Positions 8,205 through 16,005 of a stretch of DNA of 64,000 bases are shown piece after piece. Where the stretch lies: the NCBI RefSeq assembly GCF_003367175.1, contig NZ_QRGA01000017.1:62001-126000 (forward strand), given 5' to 3'. The translations under genes and the position numbers were made by a program. The DNA is from Trinickia dinghuensis (GTDB lineage Bacteria; Pseudomonadota; Gammaproteobacteria; Burkholderiales; Burkholderiaceae). A model generated the notes under the pieces. It had not been told where the DNA came from, ran no database searches, and saw only the letters and a program-made list of their open reading frames with translations. Each line of letters begins with the position of its first letter. Positions within the stretch are counted from its first letter, which is position 1.

Positions 8205-10208
8205 ATGTTCGACGAAAATGACGGCGCGGTGCTTGAAGTCCTGCTTGGAACGAAAAGCCCCTGCTGGCGCCTGCGCAGCGACAGCAATGCCCTGGAATTG
8301 GCCGCGGTGCCCGGGCGGGCGAACGTCGCCGTCGCACTCAGCGCCGCGCAAGCCAAGGAGATCCGCGACCTGACGGGCGTGACCTCGCACCTGCTGCTCG
8401 ATATCGCGCTTTACGGCCAGGCGATAAAGCTCCACCTCGTCGGCAAGAAGATCGATACCCACGACTGGGCCGGGACCGCCTCTGACTATGCGGATGCGCT
8501 TTCCGTGGCCGAAGCATTGTCGACCGGGCTCGCTTCGGCCGAGAAAGTCGTATCCGAAGTCAATTCGCTCGTCGTGATTCTGGATCGGAACGGTATCGTG
8601 CAGCGTTTCAATCGGATGTGCGAAGAGGTCACCGGCATGCGCGAGGTCGACGTCATCGGCAAGAGCGCGTTCGAAATGTTCATGAGCCCCGACCAAGGCC
8701 GGCAATCGCGCACCAACATCAAGCAATTTTTCGAAAACCGGCAGTCGTTCGAGGTCGAGCGCCTCATCAACACGGTCAAAGGGCCGCGGCTGTACCAGTT
8801 CCGCAATAAGTTCGTTCATAGCAGCAGCGGGGTTGACGAAGTCTTCATCATCTCTTCCGGCACGGACATCACCGACGAGCGCGATGCGCAGCGGCGCCTG
8901 AAAGAACTCGCATCGACCGACGTCCTGACGGGGCTCATGAACCGCTATGCGATCAACGCGAAAATCGAGTCCGCGCTCGAGGACGCGAGCAGCGATCCGT
9001 CGCGCGTGCTCGGCGTCGTGTTTCTCGATCTCGACAATTTCAAGCGCGTCAACGATCACTACGGACACGTCAACGGCGACCGGCTGATCAAGCGTGTGGC
9101 TCAGATCGTGAGCGAATGCCTGCCCGAGGGGGCGACGCTGGCCCGCCTCGGCGGCGACGAGTTCCTGATTCTGGTCGATCCTTGTACGCAAGCGCTGCTC
9201 GAGAATCTCGCGCAGACGATCATCGATCGCTTGCGCGCACCGATCCATCTGGAATTCATGGACGTCTATTCGAGCTGCTCGATCGGCATCGCGCTTTACC
9301 CCGAGCACGGCAAGACGATCGAGGCCATGATCTCGCACGCGGATACGGCGATGTACGCGGCCAAGGAGGCCGGCAAGCATACCTATCGGGTGTTCTTGCC
9401 CGAGATGAACCAAAAGGTGGCCAAGTATATTTGGCTCGATACCGAACTGCGGAAAGCGATAGACGAGAAGCAGTTCATCCTGTTCTATCAGCCGCTGATC
9501 AACCTTTGCACGGGGCGGCTGCATAGCGTCGAAGCGCTGATCCGCTGGCGCTCGAACAGTCGCGGGCTGGTGGCGCCCGGGGAGTTCATCCGCTTCACGG
9601 AAGAGTCGGGCCTCATCATTCCGATCGGCCGATGGCTGATGCAGGAAGCGGCGTGGCAGGCGGCGCGGTGGCATGAAAGCGGGCTGAACATTCGGATTTC
9701 CATCAACATTTCCGCGAGACAACTGCGCGACACGGCGATCGTCAACCAGTTGCGCGAGCTCGTCGAGCAGAGCGGCACGGCGCGGACGCTGATCGACATC
9801 GAGTTGACCGAGAGCAGCTTCATCGAGGATGAAAAAGCCGCAATCGAATTGATGAGGCAGTTCAAGCAAATGGGCGCGCGCATCCTGCTCGACGATTTCG
9901 GCACCGGATATTCGTCGTTGTCGCAACTGACGCGCCTGCCGATCGACGTGATCAAATTGGACCGAAGCTTCATCACGGGCATCGATCAGAATTTCCAGGC
10001 CCAGTCGCTCGTGCGCTCGGTGCTGGGGCTCGCGCGTGCGTTCGGCTTCACGGTCGTGGCCGAGGGTGTCGAGACAGAGCGCGAAGTCCAATTCCTCAAG
10101 GACATCGGGGTCGACTACGCTCAGGGATTCTTCTACGCAAGGCCGATGGCTGCCGAGGCGTTCGAGGCTTGGCTGGACGATAAGAAGAAGCTGAGGCTCA
10201 TTGCCTGA
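8205..10208 (+). CDS. rpfR: RpfR, BDSF receptor with GGDEF and EAL domains
   Basis: A 667-residue cytosolic protein with the four-part layout of B. cenocepacia RpfR and its E. coli relative PdeR/YciR. Residues 1-105 form the RpfF-interacting region ('LGTKSPCWRL', 'LHLVGKKIDTHDWAGTASDY'). A PAS domain (about 108-225) binds the fatty-acid signal BDSF in the family. A GGDEF domain (about 235-400) has intact GGDEF at 316-320, and an EAL domain (about 415-665) has EAL at 443-445 plus 'DDFGTGYSSL'. In RpfR, ligand binding raises phosphodiesterase activity and lowers cyclic di-GMP. The ATG at 8205 matches family length; an upstream TTG frame adds 15 poor residues. It converges on rpfF, as in Burkholderia. 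Confidence 0.93.
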   Translation: MFDENDGAVLEVLLGTKSPCWRLRSDSNALELAAVPGRANVAVALSAAQAKEIRDLTGVTSHLLLDIALYGQAIKLHLVGKKIDTHDWAGTASDYADALSVAEALSTGLASAEKVVSEVNSLVVILDRNGIVQRFNRMCEEVTGMREVDVIGKSAFEMFMSPDQGRQSRTNIKQFFENRQSFEVERLINTVKGPRLYQFRNKFVHSSSGVDEVFIISSGTDITDERDAQRRLKELASTDVLTGLMNRYAINAKIESALEDASSDPSRVLGVVFLDLDNFKRVNDHYGHVNGDRLIKRVAQIVSECLPEGATLARLGGDEFLILVDPCTQALLENLAQTIIDRLRAPIHLEFMDVYSSCSIGIALYPEHGKTIEAMISHADTAMYAAKEAGKHTYRVFLPEMNQKVAKYIWLDTELRKAIDEKQFILFYQPLINLCTGRLHSVEALIRWRSNSRGLVAPGEFIRFTEESGLIIPIGRWLMQEAAWQAARWHESGLNIRISINISARQLRDTAIVNQLRELVEQSGTARTLIDIELTESSFIEDEKAAIELMRQFKQMGARILLDDFGTGYSSLSQLTRLPIDVIKLDRSFITGIDQNFQAQSLVRSVLGLARAFGFTVVAEGVETEREVQFLKDIGVDYAQGFFYARPMAAEAFEAWLDDKKKLRLIA

Positions 10209-10218
10209 GCTTCTTCTT
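10182..10218. terminator. stem-loop across the rpfR stop codon, probable bidirectional terminator
   Basis: A 16-bp stem with one mismatch, AAGAAGAAGCTGAGGC (10182-10197) and GCCTGAGCTTCTTCTT (10203-10218), closes a 5-nt loop. It spans the end of rpfR, including its TGA (10206-10208), and lies 35 bp from the converging rpfF stop. The A-rich and T-rich flanks allow it to act in either direction. Confidence 0.6.
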
Positions 10219-10253
10219 TGGGGTTAAACAATATCAAGCATTGATGCCATTGC

Positions 10254-11120
10254 TTACGGCACGGCTTTCAGTTTCGATACGCGCCGGTTCTGCAACACGA
10301 CGAGCCGCTCCATGAACGAAATGTCTTTTTCCTCGAGCATGAAGGCGGATCGCACCCAATCTTCCGTGATGTCCATGAGTTCCGAGCGCGAGAGCGGCAA
10401 TACGCGTTGACGGGCCCTGAGCATCGCGCGCGTGCCGTTGAGCATGGGGCGCATGACGTCGATGAACGTTCGTGTCGCCAAGACGGCTTCATCGGTATCG
10501 AACAAGCCGTCGACGAGCCCGCGTTCCGCATGCCATTCGGCGAAGCGCGATTCGCCCGTGCTGATCAGCGTTTCCGCGACGTGCATGTCCGACTTGCGCG
10601 TCACGAGCGAATAGCCGCCCATGCCTGGGAACAGATTGAACGCGATTTCCGGAAACCCCAGTTTCGTGCCTCGTTGAGCAAGGACGTAGTGGTGCGCCAG
10701 CGCGGCCTCGAAGCCGCCTCCGAGCGCGCTGCCTTCCACCATCGCAATGGTGATCGCGTCGGTACCGAAGCCGTTGTAGATCTCCCAAACGCCATCGATG
10801 CACGAGCGTGCATAGGCCATGAGCCGATCGCGTTCGCCTTTGCGAATGGCATCGACGAAGAAGCTGAGATCGCCGCCGACGTTGAAGATCTCGGGCACCA
10901 GCGAGCCTGTGACCCAGAAGTCGAATCTGAGTCCGGACTCTCGAGCAGCGCGAGCCAAGCGAATGATGTCCGAAACCAACTGCTGGTTGAAGCAAGGGCG
11001 CGGCGCGGAGCGAAGCATCATCCACATGGCGCGCCGGTCCTCTTCATAGTACGCCGTGAGTTGACTGAATTCGCCTGCCTCGTGGAAAGGCCGGCATGCA
11101 GAGCTGACGTCGAATCGCAT
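10254..11120 (-). CDS. rpfF: RpfF, DSF/BDSF synthase (crotonase family)
   Basis: A 288-residue crotonase-fold enzyme, the same size as B. cenocepacia RpfF. The family converts 3-hydroxydodecanoyl-ACP into cis-2-dodecenoic acid (BDSF), combining dehydratase and thioesterase activities. The oxyanion region 'VEGSALGGGFEAALAHH' and 'GFPEIAFNLFPGMGGYS' are present. The two catalytic glutamates match E138 (GGGFEAA) and E158 (GFPEIA), equivalent to E141/E161 of Xanthomonas RpfF. The start at 11120 has an AAGGAA ribosome site; the longer frame from 11195 adds 25 residues without one. The gene converges on rpfR, whose N-terminal domain is known to bind RpfF. No rpfC/rpfG pair is seen, as expected for the Burkholderia-type circuit. 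Confidence 0.94.
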   Translation of the reverse strand: MRFDVSSACRPFHEAGEFSQLTAYYEEDRRAMWMMLRSAPRPCFNQQLVSDIIRLARAARESGLRFDFWVTGSLVPEIFNVGGDLSFFVDAIRKGERDRLMAYARSCIDGVWEIYNGFGTDAITIAMVEGSALGGGFEAALAHHYVLAQRGTKLGFPEIAFNLFPGMGGYSLVTRKSDMHVAETLISTGESRFAEWHAERGLVDGLFDTDEAVLATRTFIDVMRPMLNGTRAMLRARQRVLPLSRSELMDITEDWVRSAFMLEEKDISFMERLVVLQNRRVSKLKAVP

Positions 11121-11250
11121 GTTATTCCTTTGCTTGATTGGCGTTGAGATGAACCGCTCTTCAAGATGAGATCGCACCTTGGAAAGCCTCGCCAATTTTG
11201 CGTGACGTCACTCGTTTGTCGTAATCAGTCAGTGAAAGTCCGGAGAGAGC

Positions 11251-11274
11251 GACGCCCCATCGTGATGGGGCGTC
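11251..11274. terminator. perfect 10-bp stem-loop
   Basis: GACGCCCCAT (11251-11260) and ATGGGGCGTC (11265-11274) pair perfectly around a 4-nt loop. No T-run follows on either strand. It sits just past the 3' end of the binding-protein remnant and about 130 bp upstream of the rpfF start. It probably terminated the original transcript of that gene. Confidence 0.45.
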
Positions 11275-11349
11275 GTCGAGGTGAAGCACGCGGCTCCGAC
11301 GGATACCAGGGCCCGAGAACGAGGATGAGAGCCGATGACTGTGCGACGG

Positions 11350-11652
11350 GTTTGGTCACGTCGGTGCCGAACCAATGCATCGAGATCTTCTTCAGCGTGC
11401 CGTCTTGCTCCATCGCGTCGAAGCGTCGTCGATCGCCTTTTCGAATTGCGGGTTGCCTTCGCGAAACGGGATTCCCATTTCCTGCTCGCCGCCGGGCAGG
11501 AGGGCGCCGGTCCTGAGCGGGAGCTTCGAGGTCTTGATGATGGAGGGCAGCATGAGCCGATCGTCGAGCGTCGCGTCGATTCGTCCGTCGGCAAGGTCGC
11601 GCAGTTTCTCCGGCGCACCGGGGTAGGCCTGTACGTTGATGCCCGGAACGGC
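11350..11652 (-). pseudogene. remnant of an amino-acid ABC transporter substrate-binding protein
   Basis: The C-terminal part of a SBP_bac_3 periplasmic binding protein is readable on the minus strand in two frames. One frame, down to about 11425, reads 'INVQAYPGAPEKLRDLADG', then 'RIDATLDDRLMLPSIIKTSK' and 'EQEMGIPFREGNPQFEKAID'. From about 11422 another frame continues 'FDAMEQDGTLKKISMHWFGT'. Joining them needs one extra base near 11420-11428. In intact relatives this is the ordinary end of the protein. The N-terminal half, including the signal peptide, is missing. The gene is therefore both truncated and frameshifted and should not make a working transporter subunit. Confidence 0.75.
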
Positions 11653-11889
11653 GCGGGTCCTCCCATTCTCTGAGAAGGAGTCCTAACGATTGCACGCCGT
11701 CAAACCGTATCATTTTCAAAAATGATCGGCATCCATAGTGTGCGGCGGCTCGCCTACGCAGTTGCGGAAAACACTTACACTATGGCGGCTTGCATCGGGC
11801 CGTAGCCCATCATAAAAAGCGAATGGCCGGGCGCTTTATCCGCTTTATTAATTTTGCCTACAGGGCGAAAGCGTGCACTGGAATAACAA

Positions 11890-12957
11890 ATGACCACATC
11901 GACAAAGGGGTTGCGGCTGGCCGAAGTATGGTATCAGCGCGCATTGTGGATTATCGCGGTCGTATTCGCGAGTTTCCTGATCGGTCTCGGCGGTAAAGTG
12001 GTGGACGATCTCCCGCAGGTCGAGCACGCGCCGAGCCGCGACGCATTCATCGACCAGCAGGCGGCCGCGCCGTTGCAAGCACGGCTGTCGAAGGCGCAGG
12101 CCGCGCTGACCGACAATAGCGATGCGACGGACCAGGCTTCGCTGATGCTGACCGCCGCTCGGCACGACACGCAGCAGGCGCGCGAAGCGTTTCGGACGAC
12201 GGTCGCCACCCGCCATGCGACCGCCGATGCGGCCCAAGACCCGGCGGTGATAGCGCATGCGCAGGCACTCGAGGCGGCGACGCAGCGCGAGCGGGCGGCG
12301 CAAGCGAAGATCGACGCGCTGAAGCAGGACGCATTCCAATTGTCTCGCGAGCGCGACGACGCGACGCAGGCGCTCGCGACACTGAACGCGCAGGCGGACG
12401 AGCGCTACGAAGCCGCGCAGCGCAAGGTCGAGTTGAGCGTATTCGGTATGCGGCTGCTCTTTACGCTGCCGTTGTTGCTGATCGCAGCTTGGCTGTTCGC
12501 GAAGAAGCGTCACAGCCGCTATTGGCCGTTTGCGTGGGGCTTCATCTTCTTTGCGTTGTTCGCGTTCTTCGTCGAACTCGTGCCGTATCTGCCTAGCTAC
12601 GGCGGCTATGTTCGCTATACCGTCGGGATCGTGCTGACCATCCTGCTCGGCCGATATTCGATTCGCGCGCTTTCGCGGTATTTGGAGCGTAAGCGCGAGG
12701 AGGAACAACAGCCCGGCGCGACGCGGCGCGAGTCGCTCGACTTGGTCAAGGCCTACGCGCGCGTCACGGCCAAGGTGTGTCCCGGCTGTGAGCGAACGAT
12801 CGACATCGCCGATCCGAAAGCGAACTTTTGCCCCCATTGCGGAATTGGCGTGTTCAACACGTGCGCCCATTGCCACACCCGCAAGAACGCGTTCAGCCGG
12901 TTTTGCCACGCGTGCGGTCAGATCGAGGCGGGTTCGCCGGATACAGCATCCGCCTGA
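11890..12957 (+). CDS. membrane protein with coiled coil and C-terminal double zinc ribbon
   Basis: A 355-residue protein I cannot assign to a named family. A membrane helix (about residues 19-38) is followed by a long Ala/Gln/Arg-rich helical segment (about 55-178) that looks coiled-coil. Three further hydrophobic helices lie at about 183-202, 210-228 and 236-256. The C-terminus carries two CxxC pairs of zinc-ribbon type: CPGC...CPHCG and CAHC...CHACG (about 297-345). The ribbons probably bind two zinc ions on the cytosolic side. The coding sequence is full length with normal codon use. A role as a membrane-tethered scaffold is only a guess. Confidence 0.8.
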   Translation: MTTSTKGLRLAEVWYQRALWIIAVVFASFLIGLGGKVVDDLPQVEHAPSRDAFIDQQAAAPLQARLSKAQAALTDNSDATDQASLMLTAARHDTQQAREAFRTTVATRHATADAAQDPAVIAHAQALEAATQRERAAQAKIDALKQDAFQLSRERDDATQALATLNAQADERYEAAQRKVELSVFGMRLLFTLPLLLIAAWLFAKKRHSRYWPFAWGFIFFALFAFFVELVPYLPSYGGYVRYTVGIVLTILLGRYSIRALSRYLERKREEEQQPGATRRESLDLVKAYARVTAKVCPGCERTIDIADPKANFCPHCGIGVFNTCAHCHTRKNAFSRFCHACGQIEAGSPDTASA

Positions 12958-13131
12958 AATGCTTGAACAAGAGAGACGACGAGAGGCGTAGCGGCACGAC
13001 GACACAAAGCAGTGTTCCCCGGTGCACGGGCACGAGGCATGCTTCCCCGTTCATGCGTTCATTCCGTACGGACCCCGATCGAACCGCATGAGAGGAGCCC
13101 GGGATAGCCGAGGCTCCGGGAGATACAAGTC

Positions 13132-14298
13132 ATGGCCGAACTCGACGCACCTGCAGGGCGCGCGGCATTGCCGCCGGAAGACATCGCCGTATGGCGGCGA
13201 CATGCCGCCGTCGTTTCTTGGAGCGCCGTGTTCGCGGGCGCCATCGCCGCCGCGGCGTTCGGGTTGATTCTGCTGACGCTGGGCACGGGCCTCGGGCTGG
13301 CCTCGCTGTCGCCCTGGCGCGCGGCGAGCGCTAGCGCGGGCGCATTCGGCGTCGCCGCGATCATCTGGGTATGCGTGACGCAGATTCTTACCTCGGGCCT
13401 GGGCGGCTACCTGGCAGGACGTCTCAGGCATCGCTGGCCCGCCGTGGAAGCCGATGAAGTCTACTTTCGCGACACGGCTCACGGGTTTCTGGCATGGGCG
13501 CTCGCGACGCTGGCTACTGCGGCGCTCGTCGCCGTGATGCTGCCTGCTGCCGAGCACGCCGGTGTGCAAGCTGTCGAGAAAGCGGCGCCGGTTGCTCCGG
13601 CTATCGATCGGGGCAACGCGCGGGCCGAAATGGATCGCTGGCCCGTCGGGTATTACATAGACGCGCTGTTTCGTCGTCCCGCTCCGCCGGCGGCCGGCCC
13701 GTCTGCCTCATCCGCGGTGCAGCCGTCCGCCGCGCCGGCTATTTCCGCCCCGGCGTCGAGTGCCGCAGCGTCGGGTGCCGCGGCGAGCGCGGTGATCAAT
13801 GCATCGGCGCCCGTTGCCGCCGCTTCGGCGACACCTGCTACCCCGAACCCGAGTCCGAATGCCAGCGTCGCATCCGGTGCGGTAGTCAGTCCCGTGACTA
13901 CGCCGAGGGTTTCCGCTACTGCCATGACGGAGCCTACGAGCGCCCAGGAAAACGAACCCGTGGCAACCGGTATGCCGCCGAAGCAGGAAGTGACGCGCAT
14001 TTTCCTCAACAGCCTGGCGACGGACGACCCGCTATCGGTCGCCGACATCGCCTACGTGGCGAGGATCGTTTCGCGTTACACGGGGCTTTCGACGCAAGCG
14101 GCACAGGTGCGTGTTGCTGCCACGTATGCGCAACTTCAGCAGAAGATCGTCGCTATCGAGGGTGTCGCCAAAGTGGCTGCCGACCGCGCGCGCCGCGCGA
14201 GCGTCTCCGCGTCGCTCTGGCTGTTCGTCTCTTTGCTGCTGGGGGCGTTTTCGGCGAGCTTCATGGCGATCGTCGGCGGACGCCTGCGCGATGTTTGA
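13132..14298 (+). CDS. membrane protein of unknown function with low-complexity linker
   Basis: A 388-residue inner-membrane protein. Hydrophobic helices occur near residues 27-62, 74-98 and 118-140, and a last one near 360-382 ('SLWLFVSLLLGAFSASFMAI'). Between them lies a long Ala/Ser/Pro/Thr-rich linker (about 180-270) that is probably disordered and periplasmic. A conserved-looking segment around 'EVTRIFLNSLATDDPLSVAD' follows it. The glycine-rich helices suggest a conserved membrane-protein family common in Burkholderia, but I do not recognise a function. It is followed by a tiny hydrophobic peptide gene on the same strand. Confidence 0.8.
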   Translation: MAELDAPAGRAALPPEDIAVWRRHAAVVSWSAVFAGAIAAAAFGLILLTLGTGLGLASLSPWRAASASAGAFGVAAIIWVCVTQILTSGLGGYLAGRLRHRWPAVEADEVYFRDTAHGFLAWALATLATAALVAVMLPAAEHAGVQAVEKAAPVAPAIDRGNARAEMDRWPVGYYIDALFRRPAPPAAGPSASSAVQPSAAPAISAPASSAAASGAAASAVINASAPVAAASATPATPNPSPNASVASGAVVSPVTTPRVSATAMTEPTSAQENEPVATGMPPKQEVTRIFLNSLATDDPLSVADIAYVARIVSRYTGLSTQAAQVRVAATYAQLQQKIVAIEGVAKVAADRARRASVSASLWLFVSLLLGAFSASFMAIVGGRLRDV

Positions 14299-14388
14299 CG
14301 GAGCGCCGCCTAGACACTTCACGGTTGGGGATCGAGGCTAACCGAGTTCGATCCTCGACCAAAATTCCCAACCGAACAAGGAGGACGT

Positions 14389-14463
14389 ATGCGCTCGATC
14401 CTGCTTTATCTGCTCGGTGTACCGATTCCAATCATTATCTTGATCGCTTTGATCTACCACTGA
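14389..14463 (+). CDS. 24-residue hydrophobic peptide
   Basis: A 24-codon frame encodes MRSILLYLLGVPIPIIILIA followed by LIYH, essentially one membrane helix interrupted by a GVPIP kink. A good AAGGAGGA ribosome site stands 5 nt upstream of the ATG. It starts 90 bp after the preceding membrane-protein gene on the same strand. Peptides of this type are often overlooked; the strong ribosome site and the purely hydrophobic composition argue that it is real. Function unknown. Confidence 0.65.
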   Translation: MRSILLYLLGVPIPIIILIALIYH

Positions 14464-14480
14464 CACCATTTGACCGCCGA

Positions 14481-14780
14481 TTAAACGTGATCCGGAGCAA
14501 AGAGCGTTTCCCAACCGACGAACGAGCCGAGCGGAATGATTTCCCAACCGATGAGCCCCGCTTTGGCCAGTGGGAATTCGCTTAGGACTGTGCGGGCCGC
14601 GTCCACCGAATCGCATTCGGCGACAATGGCGACGCCTGGCCGATCCTGGCGGAAGTAGATATCGCGCACGAAGCCGCTCTTATAGAGCTTCCAACCGTGA
14701 CGCGTCTCATCGAGCAGGTGCGGCCGATATAGCTCAGCGGTTGCACCAGGTTGAGGGATGTCTAGGCACAGCAGTTTCAT
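14481..14780 (-). CDS. small dimeric alpha/beta-barrel (YCII/muconolactone isomerase-like) protein
   Basis: A 99-residue protein beginning MKLLCLDIPQPGATAELYRP. Its pattern, a short beta strand, helix and then 'AIVAECDSVDAARTVLSEFP', is that of ferredoxin-like dimeric alpha/beta-barrel proteins related to YCII or muconolactone delta-isomerase. The start at 14780 has a GGAG 8 nt upstream. It lies 81 bp downstream of the flavodoxin-family gene on the same strand and probably shares its transcript. The substrate is unknown, and I cannot name catalytic residues. Confidence 0.72.
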   Translation of the reverse strand: MKLLCLDIPQPGATAELYRPHLLDETRHGWKLYKSGFVRDIYFRQDRPGVAIVAECDSVDAARTVLSEFPLAKAGLIGWEIIPLGSFVGWETLFAPDHV

Positions 14781-14861
14781 GGCGAGGCTCCAAGGGGCAA
14801 AAGAAGCGACCACGGCTCACGGCGGTGGCGGTGGTCGTGGTCGCAGTAGCGGTGTGCTCGG

Positions 14862-15416
14862 TTAGGCGTTCGCCTTGAATCGGCTCGTGATCTCGGCCAC
14901 CCGTTGCCCTAAATGAGCGGCGGTGTGCAGGTCGCTCGCGATCGGCGAGAGGTCGGGCGAGACGTTGTCGGATTGCGCCATCGCACCGAGCCAGCCACCG
15001 ATGCGGTTGGGGTCTTCTGTGCCTTTTCCGGCGAAGAGATCGAGGCCTACCCAGATCATCCCGTGCTGGGCGGCGAAGAGGGCCATTGTCATCAGCGAGT
15101 TCAGCTTGTCGCCGTGCTGCGCGCCGGAGTTCGTGAAGCCGGCGGCGATCTTGTTGCGCCAGGTCTGCGGGATCCACGCCGGACGCGTCGAGTCCTCCAT
15201 GAACTTCTTGAGACGGGCGCTGATCGTGCCGTTGTACGTGGGCGAGCCGAAGATGATGGCGTCGCTGGCGGCCAGCTTGTCCCAGGGGATATCGCCGTCG
15301 GTGACGGCGATCAGTTGCACTTCGGCGTGCGGCACGCGGCGAACGCCTTCGGCGACGGCATGGGCCTGCTTTTCCGTATGGCCGTAGCCGCTGTCGTAGA
15401 GGATGGTTGCCAGCAT
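14862..15416 (-). CDS. flavodoxin-family NAD(P)H:quinone oxidoreductase (WrbA-like)
   Basis: A 184-residue flavodoxin-fold protein beginning MLATILYDSGYGHTEKQAHA. The 'YDSGYGHTEKQA' loop corresponds to the FMN phosphate-binding loop, and 'AIIFGSPTYNGTISARLKKF' and 'FTNSGAQHGDKLNSL' are the remaining WrbA-type FMN contacts. It should catalyse two-electron quinone reduction. The ATG at 15416 has an AAGGAAG ribosome site; the longer frame to 15560 is not supported. It appears to be the first gene of a two-gene unit with the small alpha/beta-barrel protein. Confidence 0.86.
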   Translation of the reverse strand: MLATILYDSGYGHTEKQAHAVAEGVRRVPHAEVQLIAVTDGDIPWDKLAASDAIIFGSPTYNGTISARLKKFMEDSTRPAWIPQTWRNKIAAGFTNSGAQHGDKLNSLMTMALFAAQHGMIWVGLDLFAGKGTEDPNRIGGWLGAMAQSDNVSPDLSPIASDLHTAAHLGQRVAEITSRFKANA

Positions 15417-15570
15417 CGGATTGCTTCCTTTCGTGGATGTTCGATGGTTGGCATTGTGTTGGGGCCGCGGGTGGTCCGGAAGGTGGGGGCGGGTTGATTC
15501 GGTGTCAACTTGGGGTTGAGAATGGGAGCTTCTTTGAAGTAGCGGGCCTGGATGCTGCATGTCCGCCGGG

Positions 15571-16005
15571 CTAGCTCAGCAACGGGAGTCTCGCCCTGAC
15601 CCAATCCCATCGTGTGGGAGGCATTTCAATCCGGTGCTTGAAATTGCTCTCTCGGGAGGCATCATAGTAGGTCACGTGATCAACTCCGTACTCTAACTCC
15701 CTGGGGAAATTTGTTATCCAATCGACATGGAATTTGCGCTGAGCAAGCAATTCTCCTTGCTCGGAAAAGATCTGTAATCTGATCTTATCATGCATAAAGT
15801 TTTCGTCTCCACCGGTGCCGCACAGAATTAAATTATATGATTTCCCTGCGTAAATTCTGTCTCCGCCATGCAGATCCTTCGTGTCACGCCCGCAGTCGTA
15901 GAATTTGTCGGGGAATTTTTTGTCGAGAGCGAATATAGCCCCGTACCCCACAAGGACGACAATTAGAAGTCGCTTGATTGATTTTGTGGTTAAATTAAGT
16001 TGCAT
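15571..16005 (-). CDS. small membrane-anchored protein coupled to the DUF6402 gene
   Basis: A 144-residue protein of unknown family. An N-terminal hydrophobic helix (about residues 13-28, 'LLIVVLVGYGAIFAL') could be a signal anchor, followed by a beta-rich domain with two cysteines. Its ATG overlaps the stop of the upstream DUF6402 gene in the form TAATG, which implies translational coupling; an ATG 18 bp upstream is an alternative start. The base composition is clearly AT-richer than the neighbours. A small exported protein coupled to a candidate secreted toxin is the usual layout of an immunity protein, but this is inference from position only. Confidence 0.7.
   Translation of the reverse strand: MQLNLTTKSIKRLLIVVLVGYGAIFALDKKFPDKFYDCGRDTKDLHGGDRIYAGKSYNLILCGTGGDENFMHDKIRLQIFSEQGELLAQRKFHVDWITNFPRELEYGVDHVTYYDASRESNFKHRIEMPPTRWDWVRARLPLLS

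Noticed and set aside
14815-14860. GGTGGC/GTGGTC-like low-complexity run between the flavodoxin and small-barrel genes
   Set aside because: Short, imperfect and typical of slippage in high-GC spacers; no coding or regulatory sign.
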